Shown here in pieces: positions 1 through 9,173 of a DNA stretch of 64,000 bases. Origin of the DNA: DATHTS01 sp965219305 (lineage in GTDB: Bacteria; Acidobacteriota; Blastocatellia; Pyrinomonadales; Pyrinomonadaceae); assembly GCA_965219305.1 (NCBI GenBank), contig OZ244725.1, positions 2,666,001-2,730,000 on the forward strand, in the 5' to 3' direction. Below the pieces are notes generated by a model that saw only the letters and a program-made list of their open reading frames with translations, searched no databases and was not told where the DNA came from. Position numbers and translations under genes: made by a program. The stretch's first letter is position 1. Each line of letters opens with the position of its first letter.

Positions 1-447
1 GAAAATATTGTCGTGTCAGCGGCGGACGGAAAAGTTACGCGCGTTGAAGACCGCGACAACGGTAAATTCGTCAGCGTATTTTTGTCGCCGATGGATGTTC
101 ACATCAATCGTTCGCCGATTGCCGGGAAAATCAAAGATGTAACACTTTATCGCGGAAAAAAAGCACCGGCGACGGGAAATGCGGCGAGCGAAACGAATGA
201 ACGAAACGCCTTGATTATAGAAGGCGAAAAAATGACGGTCGTCTGCACACAGATCGTCGGAATTGTGGCGCGTAGAATCGTCTGCTGGAAAAAAGCGGGC
301 GATGAATTGGAGATCGGCGAAAAATTCGGTTTGATAAAATTCGGTTCGCGCACCGATCTGCTGATGCCGAAAAATGTCGAAGTTCTCGTAAAAGTCGGTG
401 ACAGAGTAATCGGCGGCGAAACTATAATTGCAAAACTAATATCTTGA
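1..447 (+). CDS. psd: Phosphatidylserine decarboxylase proenzyme, C-terminal part (5' truncated by window)
   Basis: This is the C-terminal part of a short-form phosphatidylserine decarboxylase, which makes phosphatidylethanolamine from phosphatidylserine at the membrane. The reading frame is open to the window edge, so the start lies outside. Seen: the conserved MDVHINRSP block near base 90 and the self-cleavage motif FGSR, with Gly at 343-345 and Ser at 346-348. In this family the Ser becomes the pyruvoyl cofactor after autocleavage. The stop codon TGA overlaps the ATG of pssA (TGATG), so the two are translationally coupled, in pathway order from the other end: PssA makes the substrate. Psd and PssA adjacency is common and strengthens both calls. 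Confidence 0.93.
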   Translation, partial: ENIVVSAADGKVTRVEDRDNGKFVSVFLSPMDVHINRSPIAGKIKDVTLYRGKKAPATGNAASETNERNALIIEGEKMTVVCTQIVGIVARRIVCWKKAGDELEIGEKFGLIKFGSRTDLLMPKNVEVLVKVGDRVIGGETIIAKLIS

Positions 448-1298
448 TGGCTGAAGAAATCGAACAAAAGCACGTTCACAAAGGCATAAAAAAAGGATTA
501 TACGCCGTACCGACCGCATTTACGGCGGCAAATATCGGTATGGGTTTTCTGTCCGTTCTGTCTTCGATGCACGGCTTTCAGGTGATCGGATCAAATCCTG
601 TCGCAGCCGCACGTTATTTTAATTATGCGGCGATTGCAATTGCTCTGGCGATGGTTTTCGATACGCTCGACGGCAGAGTTGCGCGATTGACAAAGACGGC
701 GACCGAAATCGGCGTTCAGCTCGATTCTCTGGCTGATGTTCTGACCTTCGGCATCGCGCCGATAATTCTAGCTTACAGTTGGGGAGTCGGCTCGACTTTT
801 CCCGAACAATCCAAACTTCACCAACTCGGACTTTTCGTGTTGTTTATGTATCTTATGTGCGGTGCGTTTCGTCTTGCGAGATTTAATATCCAAGCCACGC
901 GCCCGCGTGTTCTGATCGAAGGAACGCCGAAAGTTGATAAAAAGAATTTCGTCGGTTTACCGATTCCCGTCGCCGCCGGAGTCATTGCCGCACTTATTCA
1001 TTTTGCGCCTGCGCCGATTATTTCTTACGGCGAAACGAATTCTCATCTATACGGGATTTTGCTGATGATCTTGATGACGATACTTGGTTTGCTGATGGTC
1101 AGCACTTTGCGTTATACGAGTTTCAAGACCGTCGGCACGCGCCGTAATAATCTTTATTTAATTTTAATTATCGGCGCGGTCGGAATGCTAATCTGGCTTT
1201 ATTCGCAATATGTTTTGTTGATCGCTGCATCCATTTACGTTCTGCACGGAATAATCTGGTATATATTCGGATTGTTTCGCACCGGCAGAAGCGAATAA
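447..1298 (+). CDS. pssA: CDP-diacylglycerol--serine O-phosphatidyltransferase
   Basis: This integral membrane enzyme joins serine to CDP-diacylglycerol and gives phosphatidylserine, the substrate of the upstream decarboxylase. The CDP-alcohol phosphatidyltransferase signature D-x2-DG-x2-AR-x8-G-x3-D-x3-D is complete at about residues 72-97 (DTLDGRVAR then GVQLDSLAD). Several hydrophobic segments follow, as expected for a six- to eight-pass protein. I chose ATG 447 because it overlaps the psd stop codon; a TTG at 444 is also in frame. About 283 residues, normal for the type II bacterial family. Confidence 0.95.
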   Translation: MAEEIEQKHVHKGIKKGLYAVPTAFTAANIGMGFLSVLSSMHGFQVIGSNPVAAARYFNYAAIAIALAMVFDTLDGRVARLTKTATEIGVQLDSLADVLTFGIAPIILAYSWGVGSTFPEQSKLHQLGLFVLFMYLMCGAFRLARFNIQATRPRVLIEGTPKVDKKNFVGLPIPVAAGVIAALIHFAPAPIISYGETNSHLYGILLMILMTILGLLMVSTLRYTSFKTVGTRRNNLYLILIIGAVGMLIWLYSQYVLLIAASIYVLHGIIWYIFGLFRTGRSE

Positions 1299-1358
1299 TT
1301 TAACAAAAACTTTCGACATTCAAAAATTAGTTGAGTGTGATAAAATTAATTCATATCA

Positions 1359-3089
1359 TTAACTTGCAGAATCATTCTCAAACTCACGTTTTTTCAAATT
1401 GCCCGACTTTTTCATCTTTTTTTGATTATACATTTCCTGATCTGCTCTGCTTATTAAATTCTCGATTCGAAATTCTTCTTCGGATTCAAAACGCGCGACA
1501 CCGAAGCTAAAGGACAAATCGTAGCGACTTTTTTTCCGCGCGTTGTATTTTTTAAAATTTTTATGCAAGCGCGAGATAATCATTTTTGTATTTTCTTCGT
1601 CCGCCTCGATTGCCAGAATTACGAACTCATCGCCGCCTAATCGTGAAATAAGATCGGATTGACGAAAACTACGTCTTAAAATCCCTGCGGTTTCAATGAT
1701 CGCTTGCGAACCTTCATCGTGACCGAAAGTATCGTTAATGCTTTTTAAACCGTCCAGATCAATGTAAATTACCAGCAGTTTTTTCTCTATTCCTTTATTT
1801 TGCGCCAATTTTAATTGATGTTCGGCGAGAGCCAGAAAGCCGCGACGGTTATAAAGTCCGGTCAATTCGTCCGTGAGCGATAAATGACGCAATTCGTCTT
1901 CAGTTTCCTTTTTCTTTGTTACATCGCGGCAAATTGATTGAAATCCGGCTATTTTATTGCCTTTGTAGAGAAGTTGTGTGTGCTGTCCGACCCAGACTTC
2001 TGTTCCGTCTTTTGCCAAAGCAATTAATTCATAATAAGTGTTGGGAGTTTTCTTAAATAATTGACGCTTATAAAATCGCCGCGCCGCCTGACGAAAATCC
2101 GGTCGCACAACATCGAGATACTTCAAAGTCAAAAATTCTTCCTCGGTATATTTCAAGATTTTGATAATGGCTGGATTGACAAAAATAAAACGTCCGGCGA
2201 CATCGGTTTTATAGATAATATCGCTCGCGTGTTCGACCATTTGCTTATATTGCTCACGGTTTTCACGAAGTTCCTGTTCCGCCTTTTTGCGCTCCGTGAT
2301 GTCCTGAAAAGCTCCTTGCAGGCGAATGATTCTGCCTTCGTCGTCGCGCACCGCTTCGCCAATCGAACGCACCCAAATCAGTCTTCCTTTTGCGGTAAAT
2401 TTCGGAAGTTCGAAATCATAAGAAGTTCCTTTTTCCGCGCATAATTCTACATAGCGTTTGACTTGCTCTCTGTATTCCGGCGGATAATAACCGATTCCTT
2501 CTTCCAAAGTCGGTTTATATCCCGGCGGCAAATCGTGAATAATACAATTTTCATCTGACCAGGTGAGTTTACGATTAGGCAGTTCAATCGTCCAACCGCC
2601 CAAACGTGCGGCTTTTCCGGCGATCTGCGCCAAACGAAGTGCGCTCTGCGCCGATTGCTCACGCGTTTCTCTTATGCGTTTGCGTTCGGTAATATCGCGG
2701 ATATTGCATTGAATGATTTGGCAATCGCCGTCTGCGTAGAAATTACAGACAAACTCCATCGCCCGCTGCTTTCCAGACTTATTTTCAAACGGTAAATCTT
2801 CGTAGTGAACATAACCTTTCTCAGATAACTCACGAAAAGCGGACTGATTTTCAGCCTTGTTTTTGAACAGACCGATTTCCCAAAGTTCTTTGCCTATAAT
2901 TTCACTAAAAGAATAACCGGTTAATTCAGTCATAAACGGATTCGCGTCAATGATTTTCCGGCTGTTGCTGTCAAGCGTCAGAAGTCCGTCGCGTGCAGAC
3001 TCGAAGAGTTGTTTATAGAAATTGTCGGAATTAGGCAAAGATTTGCTTAATTCCGGCATAATACTTTTGTTATCAGTTTGATTGCTCAT
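1359..3089 (-). CDS. PAS-PAS-PAS-GGDEF sensor diguanylate cyclase
   Basis: Predicted soluble signalling enzyme that makes cyclic di-GMP. Three PAS/PAC units are visible in order: about residues 25-135, 150-270 and 280-400, each ending in an ITERK- or VTKKK-like PAC boundary. The C-terminal GGDEF domain starts with DELTGLYNRRGF and has an intact catalytic GGDEF at residues 485-489. The inhibitory I-site RxxD (RQSD, residues 476-479) lies the usual five residues upstream, so product inhibition is likely. No transmembrane segment or EAL domain is seen; the signal sensed by the PAS domains is unknown. It stands alone, convergent with pssA. Confidence 0.93.
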   Translation of the reverse strand: MSNQTDNKSIMPELSKSLPNSDNFYKQLFESARDGLLTLDSNSRKIIDANPFMTELTGYSFSEIIGKELWEIGLFKNKAENQSAFRELSEKGYVHYEDLPFENKSGKQRAMEFVCNFYADGDCQIIQCNIRDITERKRIRETREQSAQSALRLAQIAGKAARLGGWTIELPNRKLTWSDENCIIHDLPPGYKPTLEEGIGYYPPEYREQVKRYVELCAEKGTSYDFELPKFTAKGRLIWVRSIGEAVRDDEGRIIRLQGAFQDITERKKAEQELRENREQYKQMVEHASDIIYKTDVAGRFIFVNPAIIKILKYTEEEFLTLKYLDVVRPDFRQAARRFYKRQLFKKTPNTYYELIALAKDGTEVWVGQHTQLLYKGNKIAGFQSICRDVTKKKETEDELRHLSLTDELTGLYNRRGFLALAEHQLKLAQNKGIEKKLLVIYIDLDGLKSINDTFGHDEGSQAIIETAGILRRSFRQSDLISRLGGDEFVILAIEADEENTKMIISRLHKNFKKYNARKKSRYDLSFSFGVARFESEEEFRIENLISRADQEMYNQKKMKKSGNLKKREFENDSAS

Positions 3090-3159
3090 TTAAGAAAATA
3101 CAAAAAAAAGCCGCCACTATGATTATCACACTATAACTTTTAATGGAACATATCAAAAA

Positions 3160-3199
3160 CATAAAGGTTTCACGATAAATTTACTGTGAAACCTTTATG
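3160..3199 (-). terminator. Rho-independent terminator of the S46 peptidase gene
   Basis: A perfect 14-bp inverted repeat (CATAAAGGTTTCAC at 3160-3173 and its complement at 3186-3199) encloses a 12-nt loop. On the minus strand it is followed by a T-rich tract (TTTTTG). It lies just downstream of the stop of the peptidase gene. Confidence 0.85.
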
Positions 3200-3217
3200 T
3201 TTTGTCTATTGATTGAC

Positions 3218-5398
3218 TTATTTTTTGCGAGTTTTCGCCGCGCCTTGCTTGATGGTCATTTCATCAACTATCCATTTTGCATCGCCGAATTTTTCGGTTA
3301 CAAAAAGAACATAGCGAATATCAACGGCAATCGTCCGTCCGTAATTCGGGTTGTAATACAGGTCATTTCCGAGACCTTCGTAATTTCCGTCGAAAACCAA
3401 ACCGACTTGTTCGCCGTTGGCGTTCATCATCGGACTTCCCGAATTTCCGCCGATAATGTCCGTCGAAGCGAGATAGTTCACCGGCATATGTCCGTTTTCG
3501 CCGTATCTGCCGAAATCTTTGTTTTGATATAAGGTTTTCAGTTTTTGCGGCACGAGAAACGGATATTCTCCCGTTTCTTTTTCGATCATTCCTTCGATGG
3601 TCGTAAACGGAGTGTAAAAAACCGCTTCGCGCGGGCTGTAGCCTTCGACTTTGCCGTATGTAAAGCGCAGCGTCGAATTCGCATCCGGGTAAAGCACGCC
3701 GCGTTTCATTTCCGCCATTCCTTTTTGATAAAGACGGCGATACTGCCCAATTTCGGCATTAAAATTGTTGTTTCGAACGATTGATTTTTCGCGCTCGTCA
3801 GCAATCGCAAGAATAAGATCAACGGCTCGCGGTGCACGTTCCTTCAAATCCTTGACCGATTTGCCGTAGAGTTTTATTATTTCGTCCGCTGTGTCGGATT
3901 TTTCGTTCTGCGCGATCTCTTCGGCTAAACTTTCCTCGGCTGCGCGACGTTCCTTGCCTTTGTAGCGGCTGAAAAGATTTTCGATGACGGGAAGTTTTTG
4001 ATTTTCCGGCAATTCCGCCATTGATTTGAGGAAGAATTTGATCATTTCGACTTCGATGACAGGCTCGCGGTCGGTAAAAGACTTCGTAATTTCGGCGCGT
4101 TTCTCGTCTGTCAGCTTCGTGTTGTCGCGTGTCGCCACTACGAGATCGTAAAACTGCTTGAAAACCGGCGTGTAAGCCGCGCTCGGAAAAGTTCTCAAAA
4201 CCCGGTCGCGTGCGGCGGTCGCGTAATATATGTCTGAAACCCGTTTCAGATTCGGCAGAAGTTCGCCGTATTCAGCGCGTCTCTGCGGAGTCGCGCTGAT
4301 CCACGCGGCAAATTTTTCTTCTTCCGCCTTTCTCTTTGCCGCTGCGTCAGCGCGATTCAGCGCAGTTACGCCGCCTTCGTAAAGTTTGCGCCCGTTGTCA
4401 ATGCTGGCGATTTCACTTGCCAGCGACACGAATTTTTCTTCGCTTTCCGCTCTGACCTTATTGACCGCATCCGAAAGTGCGCGCAAATAACCGGCGAGAA
4501 ATTCGCTGTTGACGTTCTGCCCGTAATCAACCGTCGCGCTTTCGCGGTAACGCTGTGTGCTTCCCGGATATCCGAGAACGAAGACGAAATCCTTCTCGTC
4601 CAAACCGTTCAACGAAATCGTCAGATGTTTTTTCGGGTTGTACGGCACATTCGTCGGTGAATATGCCGCAGGACTTCCGTCCGGTGCAACGTAAGCGCGT
4701 AAAAAAGTAAAATCTCCCGTGTGCCGCGTCCATTCGAAGTTGTCCGGGTCGCCGCCGTAAATCCCGATTTCCTTCGGCGGCGCGTAAACGACGCGGACAT
4801 CATTTAACGCCATCGTTTCATATAGAAAATAATAAAATCCGTCGTTAAGCGGCTGAATGCGAATCGTTGTAGTTTTTTTATCAATTTTCGCATCTTCTTC
4901 ATTTTGTAATGCTTCGGTATTTTTCTTAATCATCGCGGCGTATGGATCGCCCGACAGTTTTTCCGCACCTTTTGTGATCTTCGCTGTTACATTTTCAACT
5001 CGTTTCGTTATAAAAACTTTGTAATCTTTTGCCGGCAGTTCGTCCGTCTGCGAAGCGGCGCGATAGCCAATCGAAGCATAATTCTGCGCCGGAGTCGAAG
5101 CCGAAACGAGTGCGTCGTAGCCGCAGTGATGATTCGTCAAAATCAACCCTTTCGGCGAAACGAATTCCGCCGTGCAGCCGATGCTTAAACGCACGACCGC
5201 ATCGGAAATATCAATCCCGTTCGGATTATAAATGTCGGAAGGTTTGATCTTCAAACCTTTTCTTTGCAGATCAAGCTGGCTGATCTGATCCGGCGTGTAC
5301 ATTCCCTCTTCGGGCGCGGCAAATGCCGTCGAAAAGGTCGAAAAAAGCATCGCCGACATCATTAAAAATGCCGCAATGTTGTTAAATTTTTTGAACAT
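3218..5398 (-). CDS. S46 family dipeptidyl-peptidase (DPP7-like), exported
   Basis: Secreted or periplasmic serine exopeptidase that releases dipeptides from N-termini. A signal peptide covers about residues 1-27. The chymotrypsin-like S46 fold is shown by the His motif TNHHCGYDAL (His90/His91) and the Ser motif GGNSGSP with Ser653. The C-terminal block RTIAVDIRYVLFVTEKF is typical of DPP7/DPP11 enzymes. Eighteen residues after the catalytic Ser there is a Gly (671); by family knowledge, DPP7 has Gly there and DPP11 has Arg, so broad hydrophobic P1 preference rather than Asp/Glu preference is inferred. The length of 726 residues fits the family. Single gene with its own terminator. Confidence 0.93.
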   Translation of the reverse strand: MFKKFNNIAAFLMMSAMLFSTFSTAFAAPEEGMYTPDQISQLDLQRKGLKIKPSDIYNPNGIDISDAVVRLSIGCTAEFVSPKGLILTNHHCGYDALVSASTPAQNYASIGYRAASQTDELPAKDYKVFITKRVENVTAKITKGAEKLSGDPYAAMIKKNTEALQNEEDAKIDKKTTTIRIQPLNDGFYYFLYETMALNDVRVVYAPPKEIGIYGGDPDNFEWTRHTGDFTFLRAYVAPDGSPAAYSPTNVPYNPKKHLTISLNGLDEKDFVFVLGYPGSTQRYRESATVDYGQNVNSEFLAGYLRALSDAVNKVRAESEEKFVSLASEIASIDNGRKLYEGGVTALNRADAAAKRKAEEEKFAAWISATPQRRAEYGELLPNLKRVSDIYYATAARDRVLRTFPSAAYTPVFKQFYDLVVATRDNTKLTDEKRAEITKSFTDREPVIEVEMIKFFLKSMAELPENQKLPVIENLFSRYKGKERRAAEESLAEEIAQNEKSDTADEIIKLYGKSVKDLKERAPRAVDLILAIADEREKSIVRNNNFNAEIGQYRRLYQKGMAEMKRGVLYPDANSTLRFTYGKVEGYSPREAVFYTPFTTIEGMIEKETGEYPFLVPQKLKTLYQNKDFGRYGENGHMPVNYLASTDIIGGNSGSPMMNANGEQVGLVFDGNYEGLGNDLYYNPNYGRTIAVDIRYVLFVTEKFGDAKWIVDEMTIKQGAAKTRKK

Positions 5399-5473
5399 AA
5401 TTTTCTTAATTTTTATTTACTGTTTGTTGTAAATCTAATTCCCATAAATCTTAACCGATAACCGAAAAAAGAA

Positions 5474-5502
5474 AAAGCGAACCCTTTGTAAGAGTTCGCT
5501 TT
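5474..5502 (-). terminator. Terminator of the M23 peptidase gene
   Basis: Nine-bp stem AAAGCGAAC/GTTCGCTTT (5474-5482 and 5494-5502) with an 11-nt loop. On the minus strand it is followed by a T-rich tract, downstream of the M23 gene stop. Confidence 0.7.
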
Positions 5503-5528
5503 CGGCAATTAAAATTGTTTTGTAAATT

Positions 5529-6350
5529 TTACTGATCCTTCTGACCTTGAAATTCCGGCGGCGCGGGCGGCAGAAAACGGCGCGGGTTGATCTGTTTGTC
5601 GTTGACTCGCAGTTCATAATGAAGATGCGGTCCGGTCGAACGTCCGGTCGAACCGATCAAGCCGATTAATTGTCCGCGCGTAATTAAATCGCCGTCGGCA
5701 ACTTCGATCTTCGAAAGATGCCCGTAGCGCGTCGTTAAACCGTTACCGTGATCAATTTCGATCATATTTCCGTAACCGCCTGTCCAACCTGCGTTGATGA
5801 CGATTCCGTTTGCCGGAGCGACAACGATGTCGCCGCTTTCGCCGTCAATGTCCATTCCGGCGTGAAATTCATAGGAACGTCCGCCGAACGGATTGCGGCG
5901 GAAACCGAATTCGTTATTGATTTTACCTAAATGCGCCCAAATAGTCGGCAGAAATGCCGGATTCGATGTCGCTTCGATCTTCTTTAGACTTCCTTCAATA
6001 GTAGTCTCTTCGTCTTCCGATTCGTTGCTCAGTTTGTATTCAGAAAAAGGACCGCCCGTGTTATTGATAATCTCGTTAGATTCTTCGGGGCGGTCATAGC
6101 TGATCGGTTGATAACCGGCTGATCTTTTAATTGTTTTAGTCGGTGTTTTCTGCAAGACGGCGGTTTCGACTTCAGACAGATTAGTGCTGCTGAAATAACC
6201 GGCAACGCCCAAAATGGAAACTCCGCATATTAAAATAAGACTTGCAACTGTTGTATATATAAGCTTTTTTGGTAATTCTATTCTGTTGATATAAATCCTC
6301 GATTCTGATTTGTTTGTAAATAAAAAAGTATTAAATTTGTTTTTTTGCAT
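5529..6350 (-). CDS. M23 family metallopeptidase (LytM-type peptidoglycan hydrolase)
   Basis: Membrane-anchored envelope peptidase. One transmembrane segment lies near residues 30-50 (LIYTTVASLILICGVSIL), followed by a linker and a C-terminal LytM domain. Zinc ligands are intact: His163 and Asp167 in HAGMD, and His242-x-His244 in PHLHYE. By family it cleaves peptide cross-links of peptidoglycan or activates other hydrolases. I placed the start at the ATG of MQKNKF (6350); a GTG at 6407 would add 19 residues of poor-looking sequence. The long gap upstream suggests its own promoter. Confidence 0.9.
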   Translation of the reverse strand: MQKNKFNTFLFTNKSESRIYINRIELPKKLIYTTVASLILICGVSILGVAGYFSSTNLSEVETAVLQKTPTKTIKRSAGYQPISYDRPEESNEIINNTGGPFSEYKLSNESEDEETTIEGSLKKIEATSNPAFLPTIWAHLGKINNEFGFRRNPFGGRSYEFHAGMDIDGESGDIVVAPANGIVINAGWTGGYGNMIEIDHGNGLTTRYGHLSKIEVADGDLITRGQLIGLIGSTGRSTGPHLHYELRVNDKQINPRRFLPPAPPEFQGQKDQ

Positions 6351-6644
6351 TATGTTTCTTGTATGATCCTCTTGTAATTCGCAATGAATTGCTACTTTTC
6401 TACACACGGAATTACGAAATCACAGTTTTTTCAGACTGACGTAAATCCTGTTTTAAAGATTTCAAATGCACAAAATCTCTAAAATAAAGGGGTAATTAAA
6501 TTTTTATATTTCTAAAAGTAAATTAATTTAAATTGCCTAGTAATAGTTTAAGAAAATTATCACAAGCCGCCGGAAAATGCAAATGCTTCCGAGCCGTATC
6601 CGACGACTTGCGGCAAATATAAAAGGAAGATTAAGAGATGTGAT

Positions 6645-6857
6645 TTATGTTTTAGAGTTGTTCTTATCGCGCCAAGTGCGAAGAACCATCAAACCGACAC
6701 CGATTATTAAAGCGGCGAAAACAACGACGATCAAAACTTTGATCGCAAATGTCAAAAACCCTATGAAACCGATAATTTGTTTCAAAAGCGTGATGATCAG
6801 AGCCAAAATAGCAAAGATGCTTCCCCATTTTCCTGCGGCGCGTAAAAATAATGACAT
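6645..6857 (-). CDS. Small integral membrane protein, hypothetical
   Basis: Seventy residues with two hydrophobic segments (about 12-35 and 37-60) and a short basic C-terminal tail. A good ribosome binding site (AGAGG, about 11 nt before ATG 6857) supports translation. It lies 92 bp downstream of the B-box protein in the same direction and may be the last gene of the sigma/anti-sigma operon. No recognised family; function unknown. Confidence 0.6.
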   Translation of the reverse strand: MSLFLRAAGKWGSIFAILALIITLLKQIIGFIGFLTFAIKVLIVVVFAALIIGVGLMVLRTWRDKNNSKT

Positions 6858-6949
6858 AATTCTAAAACCTCTAAAATTCTTGATTTATCAAATAACGCAT
6901 CCCGTATTTACGAACGGGAAAGTCGTTACTTTTCCATAATAAACTATCT

Positions 6950-7711
6950 TTAACCATTTTTCCACGTTCTGACGTTCGGTTTGGTTGCAAAATCTTCATC
7001 GTCGGAGCGAAAATTCGTCTCGCTTAAGGCGGTTGTAAAATTCGTATCATTGCCGCCGACCGCAAAATTATTTGCTTTCTCCGACTTATCCGAAGATTTG
7101 AAGATGTAATTTCTCAAAAGATGGATGCCCAATCCAATGAGCAAAATGGGAATTACAAACTTCGATATGATTCGTAAACCGAGAAATGTCTGTAAAAAAA
7201 ACGAAATTCCGAGAACCGTCAGAACGATTCCCCAGAGTTTCGTATTTCCCGAAAATCTCTGCACGAGCAAATCTTCCGCATCATCCGGCGAAATTCCCGA
7301 ACGGATAGCGCGCGCCGTTCGATAAGCGTCCATCGCGGCAAAAACCCACATTCCGAAAAACCCGATAACGAAAATTGGCATTCCGCCCGTCAAAACCGCC
7401 ATCTGAAAAAGTCCGACGAAAACGGCAAAATGAATCAAAGCCTTTGATGTCTGACCGTTGTAAGCCGCGCCGAGTCCGGGACAAATTAATGATAAAAGCG
7501 TGGCAATAATCGGCGATGTTTGTTTTTCGACAAACGGCGCGTGTGAATTATGATTTTCATTATGACGGCGCAAAAGTTCAACGCCGGAAACGATGCAGTC
7601 CTGACAAAAAGGAAAACCTTTGATGCGGTGATCGCACGACGGACACAGCGGTTTTCCGCAGCCGTTGCAATTGACCACCGCCGGATTGTGAATGTGATAA
7701 GCGCAATTCAT
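6950..7711 (-). CDS. B-box zinc finger membrane protein
   Basis: The N-terminus carries a compact B-box-type zinc site: Cys3, His6, Cys15, Cys18, Cys23, Cys26, His28, Cys36 and Cys39. It is followed by several hydrophobic segments between about residues 65 and 200 (for example IATLLSLICPGLGAAYNG and FVIGFFGMWVFAAMDAYR). The gene begins 3 bp after the anti-sigma factor stop, so it is in the ECF sigma operon. Bacterial B-box membrane proteins have no firmly established role; a part in zinc- or envelope-dependent sigma control is inferred from position only. Confidence 0.8.
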   Translation of the reverse strand: MNCAYHIHNPAVVNCNGCGKPLCPSCDHRIKGFPFCQDCIVSGVELLRRHNENHNSHAPFVEKQTSPIIATLLSLICPGLGAAYNGQTSKALIHFAVFVGLFQMAVLTGGMPIFVIGFFGMWVFAAMDAYRTARAIRSGISPDDAEDLLVQRFSGNTKLWGIVLTVLGISFFLQTFLGLRIISKFVIPILLIGLGIHLLRNYIFKSSDKSEKANNFAVGGNDTNFTTALSETNFRSDDEDFATKPNVRTWKNG

Positions 7712-7714
7712 ATT

Positions 7715-8500
7715 TTATTTGCCGTTCACGAAAGTTCCTTCTACCGGTTCTTCACTTTTTTTTCCCTGATCGGTTTCAACTTTGCCGTTTCCCGTCATAA
7801 CTTCCGCGCCTTGCTGATACGTCTGTCCGGCAAGTTCGATGCTTTTTTGATAAAAGTTTCTGCCGTTATTTTCCGCCATCGCCGTCTGACTGACGACCAA
7901 AGCAACGAGCAAAAGCATCATTGCCACGGGCGTTAACTGCGGCGCGGAAATCGGCAATTTCAAACTTTCAAGCCATTCTTTAATCTGCGAAATTAACGAA
8001 GGTCTAACTTCCTTTACGTTAGTTGTTCCGATTGTCGCCTGCAAAATTCTGTCGTGCAGACCTTCCGGCAGCGGCAGTTCTTCGCTCTTGTATGTGTAGC
8101 AAGCCGCAATCGAACGCACGACCTCGCCCGGAAGATCGGTGCATTTTTCGCACAAAACCGCGTGGCGTTCCCAACGGTGAAAAATCGGCGCGGGCAAAAA
8201 TCCGTCAAGATAATCCGTTAAATGTTCCTCGAAATCCGCACACGGCATCGCCGTTTCCGGCATCGTCATCGCCAGAATTCTCGCCTCAAGTTTCGTCATC
8301 GGCGTATTCGGCGCGGAAATTTCGTGACAAATTCCGACGGCATCTTTCACTTCATTCAACAGCGAATGACAAAGCGGACAGCTCAAAGCGTGAGCCGCGA
8401 CCCGTTTGTGAAGAGATGATTCTAAATTTTTATCCAGATAATCGCTTAAATGTTCTTCAAAAGACGAACAACTGATTATTTCTTTATCTTGATAATCCAT
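7715..8500 (-). CDS. Anti-sigma factor with two zf-HC2 (ZAS) domains
   Basis: Predicted single-pass membrane anti-sigma factor that holds the ECF sigma factor encoded just upstream. Two tandem putative-zinc-finger domains are visible, each with the H-x3-C-x2-C signature: His37-Cys41-Cys44 and His113-Cys117-Cys120. The paired EEHLSDYLD and EEHLTDYLD segments show an internal duplication, which is unusual; one ZAS domain is the norm. One transmembrane segment at about residues 190-208 (LTPVAMMLLLVALVVSQ) leaves a short outer tail of about 50 residues. Release is presumably by regulated proteolysis or redox, as in related systems. A large hairpin sits 5 bp before the start codon. Confidence 0.9.
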   Translation of the reverse strand: MDYQDKEIISCSSFEEHLSDYLDKNLESSLHKRVAAHALSCPLCHSLLNEVKDAVGICHEISAPNTPMTKLEARILAMTMPETAMPCADFEEHLTDYLDGFLPAPIFHRWERHAVLCEKCTDLPGEVVRSIAACYTYKSEELPLPEGLHDRILQATIGTTNVKEVRPSLISQIKEWLESLKLPISAPQLTPVAMMLLLVALVVSQTAMAENNGRNFYQKSIELAGQTYQQGAEVMTGNGKVETDQGKKSEEPVEGTFVNGK

Positions 8501-8505
8501 ACTTC

Positions 8506-8576
8506 ATTTTGGATTTTAGATTTTGGATTTTGGATTAAAGAAATAAATCCAAAATCCAAAATCTAAAGTCTAAAAT
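8506..8576. repeat. 31-bp imperfect palindrome between sigma and anti-sigma genes
   Basis: Arms 8506-8536 and 8546-8576 match over 31 bp with about three mismatches and a 9-nt loop. The arms consist of a repeated TTTTGGAT-like motif. The palindrome almost fills the space between the sigma factor stop (8580) and the anti-sigma start (8500), so the mRNA hairpin could set the ratio of the two proteins. It belongs to the class of short-motif palindromes found elsewhere in the window. Confidence 0.85.
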
Positions 8577-8579
8577 TTG

Positions 8580-9173
8580 CTAAATTTCGACGACTCGCAT
8601 TCTACGCAAAATCTTTGCCAGTTCGATTCGTCCGCGATTGATACGCGATTTTACCGTGCCTTCGGGAATGTCCAGAGTTTCAACGATCTCCTTGTAACTC
8701 AATTCCTCGATGTCGCGCAAAATCACGCAGGTTCGCAGATCGGGCGGAAGTTTATCAATTCCTTCCTGAACCTGCTGCCGAAGCTCGCGCCGTTCCATAT
8801 CTTTGTGCGCCGAACTTCCGACCGCGCGAAGATGAAACGTGTGATCTTCCAAATCGTCCGCGCCGGAATTTTGCGGATTCCTTTGGCGGTGGCGATAATC
8901 GTCAATTATCAAATTTCTCGCAAGGCGCATCAGCCAACTCGACAAATTCCCTTGCTTCGGATCAAACTGTTCCAGCGTTTTATGAACGCGGATAAAAACT
9001 TCCTGCGTCAAATCTTCCGCCGCGCTGACGTTTGACGTAAAACGATAAGCGAGATTAAAAATCCGGCGCGAATATAAAAGCACAATCTCTTCCCAAGCCG
9101 CGCCGTCTCCGGCACGACACCGACGCACAAGTTCCGCGCCGTCTTCGGTCGTAATTGTCTTTAACGCCTCCAA
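8580..9173 (-). CDS. ECF-type RNA polymerase sigma factor (RpoE/SigW-like)
   Basis: Sigma-70 family regulator of extracytoplasmic type, 197 residues. Region 2 is clear (FNLAYRFTSNVSAAEDLTQE, then LSSWLMRLARNLIIDDYR), and region 4 shows LPPDLRTCVILRDIEELSYK followed by the helix-turn-helix IPEGTVKSRINRG. The start is TTG 9173, the only reasonable start after an in-frame stop, with GAGG eight nt upstream. It heads an operon with its anti-sigma factor and two membrane proteins. Family knowledge suggests an envelope-stress role; target promoters are unknown. Confidence 0.93.
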   Translation of the reverse strand: MEALKTITTEDGAELVRRCRAGDGAAWEEIVLLYSRRIFNLAYRFTSNVSAAEDLTQEVFIRVHKTLEQFDPKQGNLSSWLMRLARNLIIDDYRHRQRNPQNSGADDLEDHTFHLRAVGSSAHKDMERRELRQQVQEGIDKLPPDLRTCVILRDIEELSYKEIVETLDIPEGTVKSRINRGRIELAKILRRMRVVEI

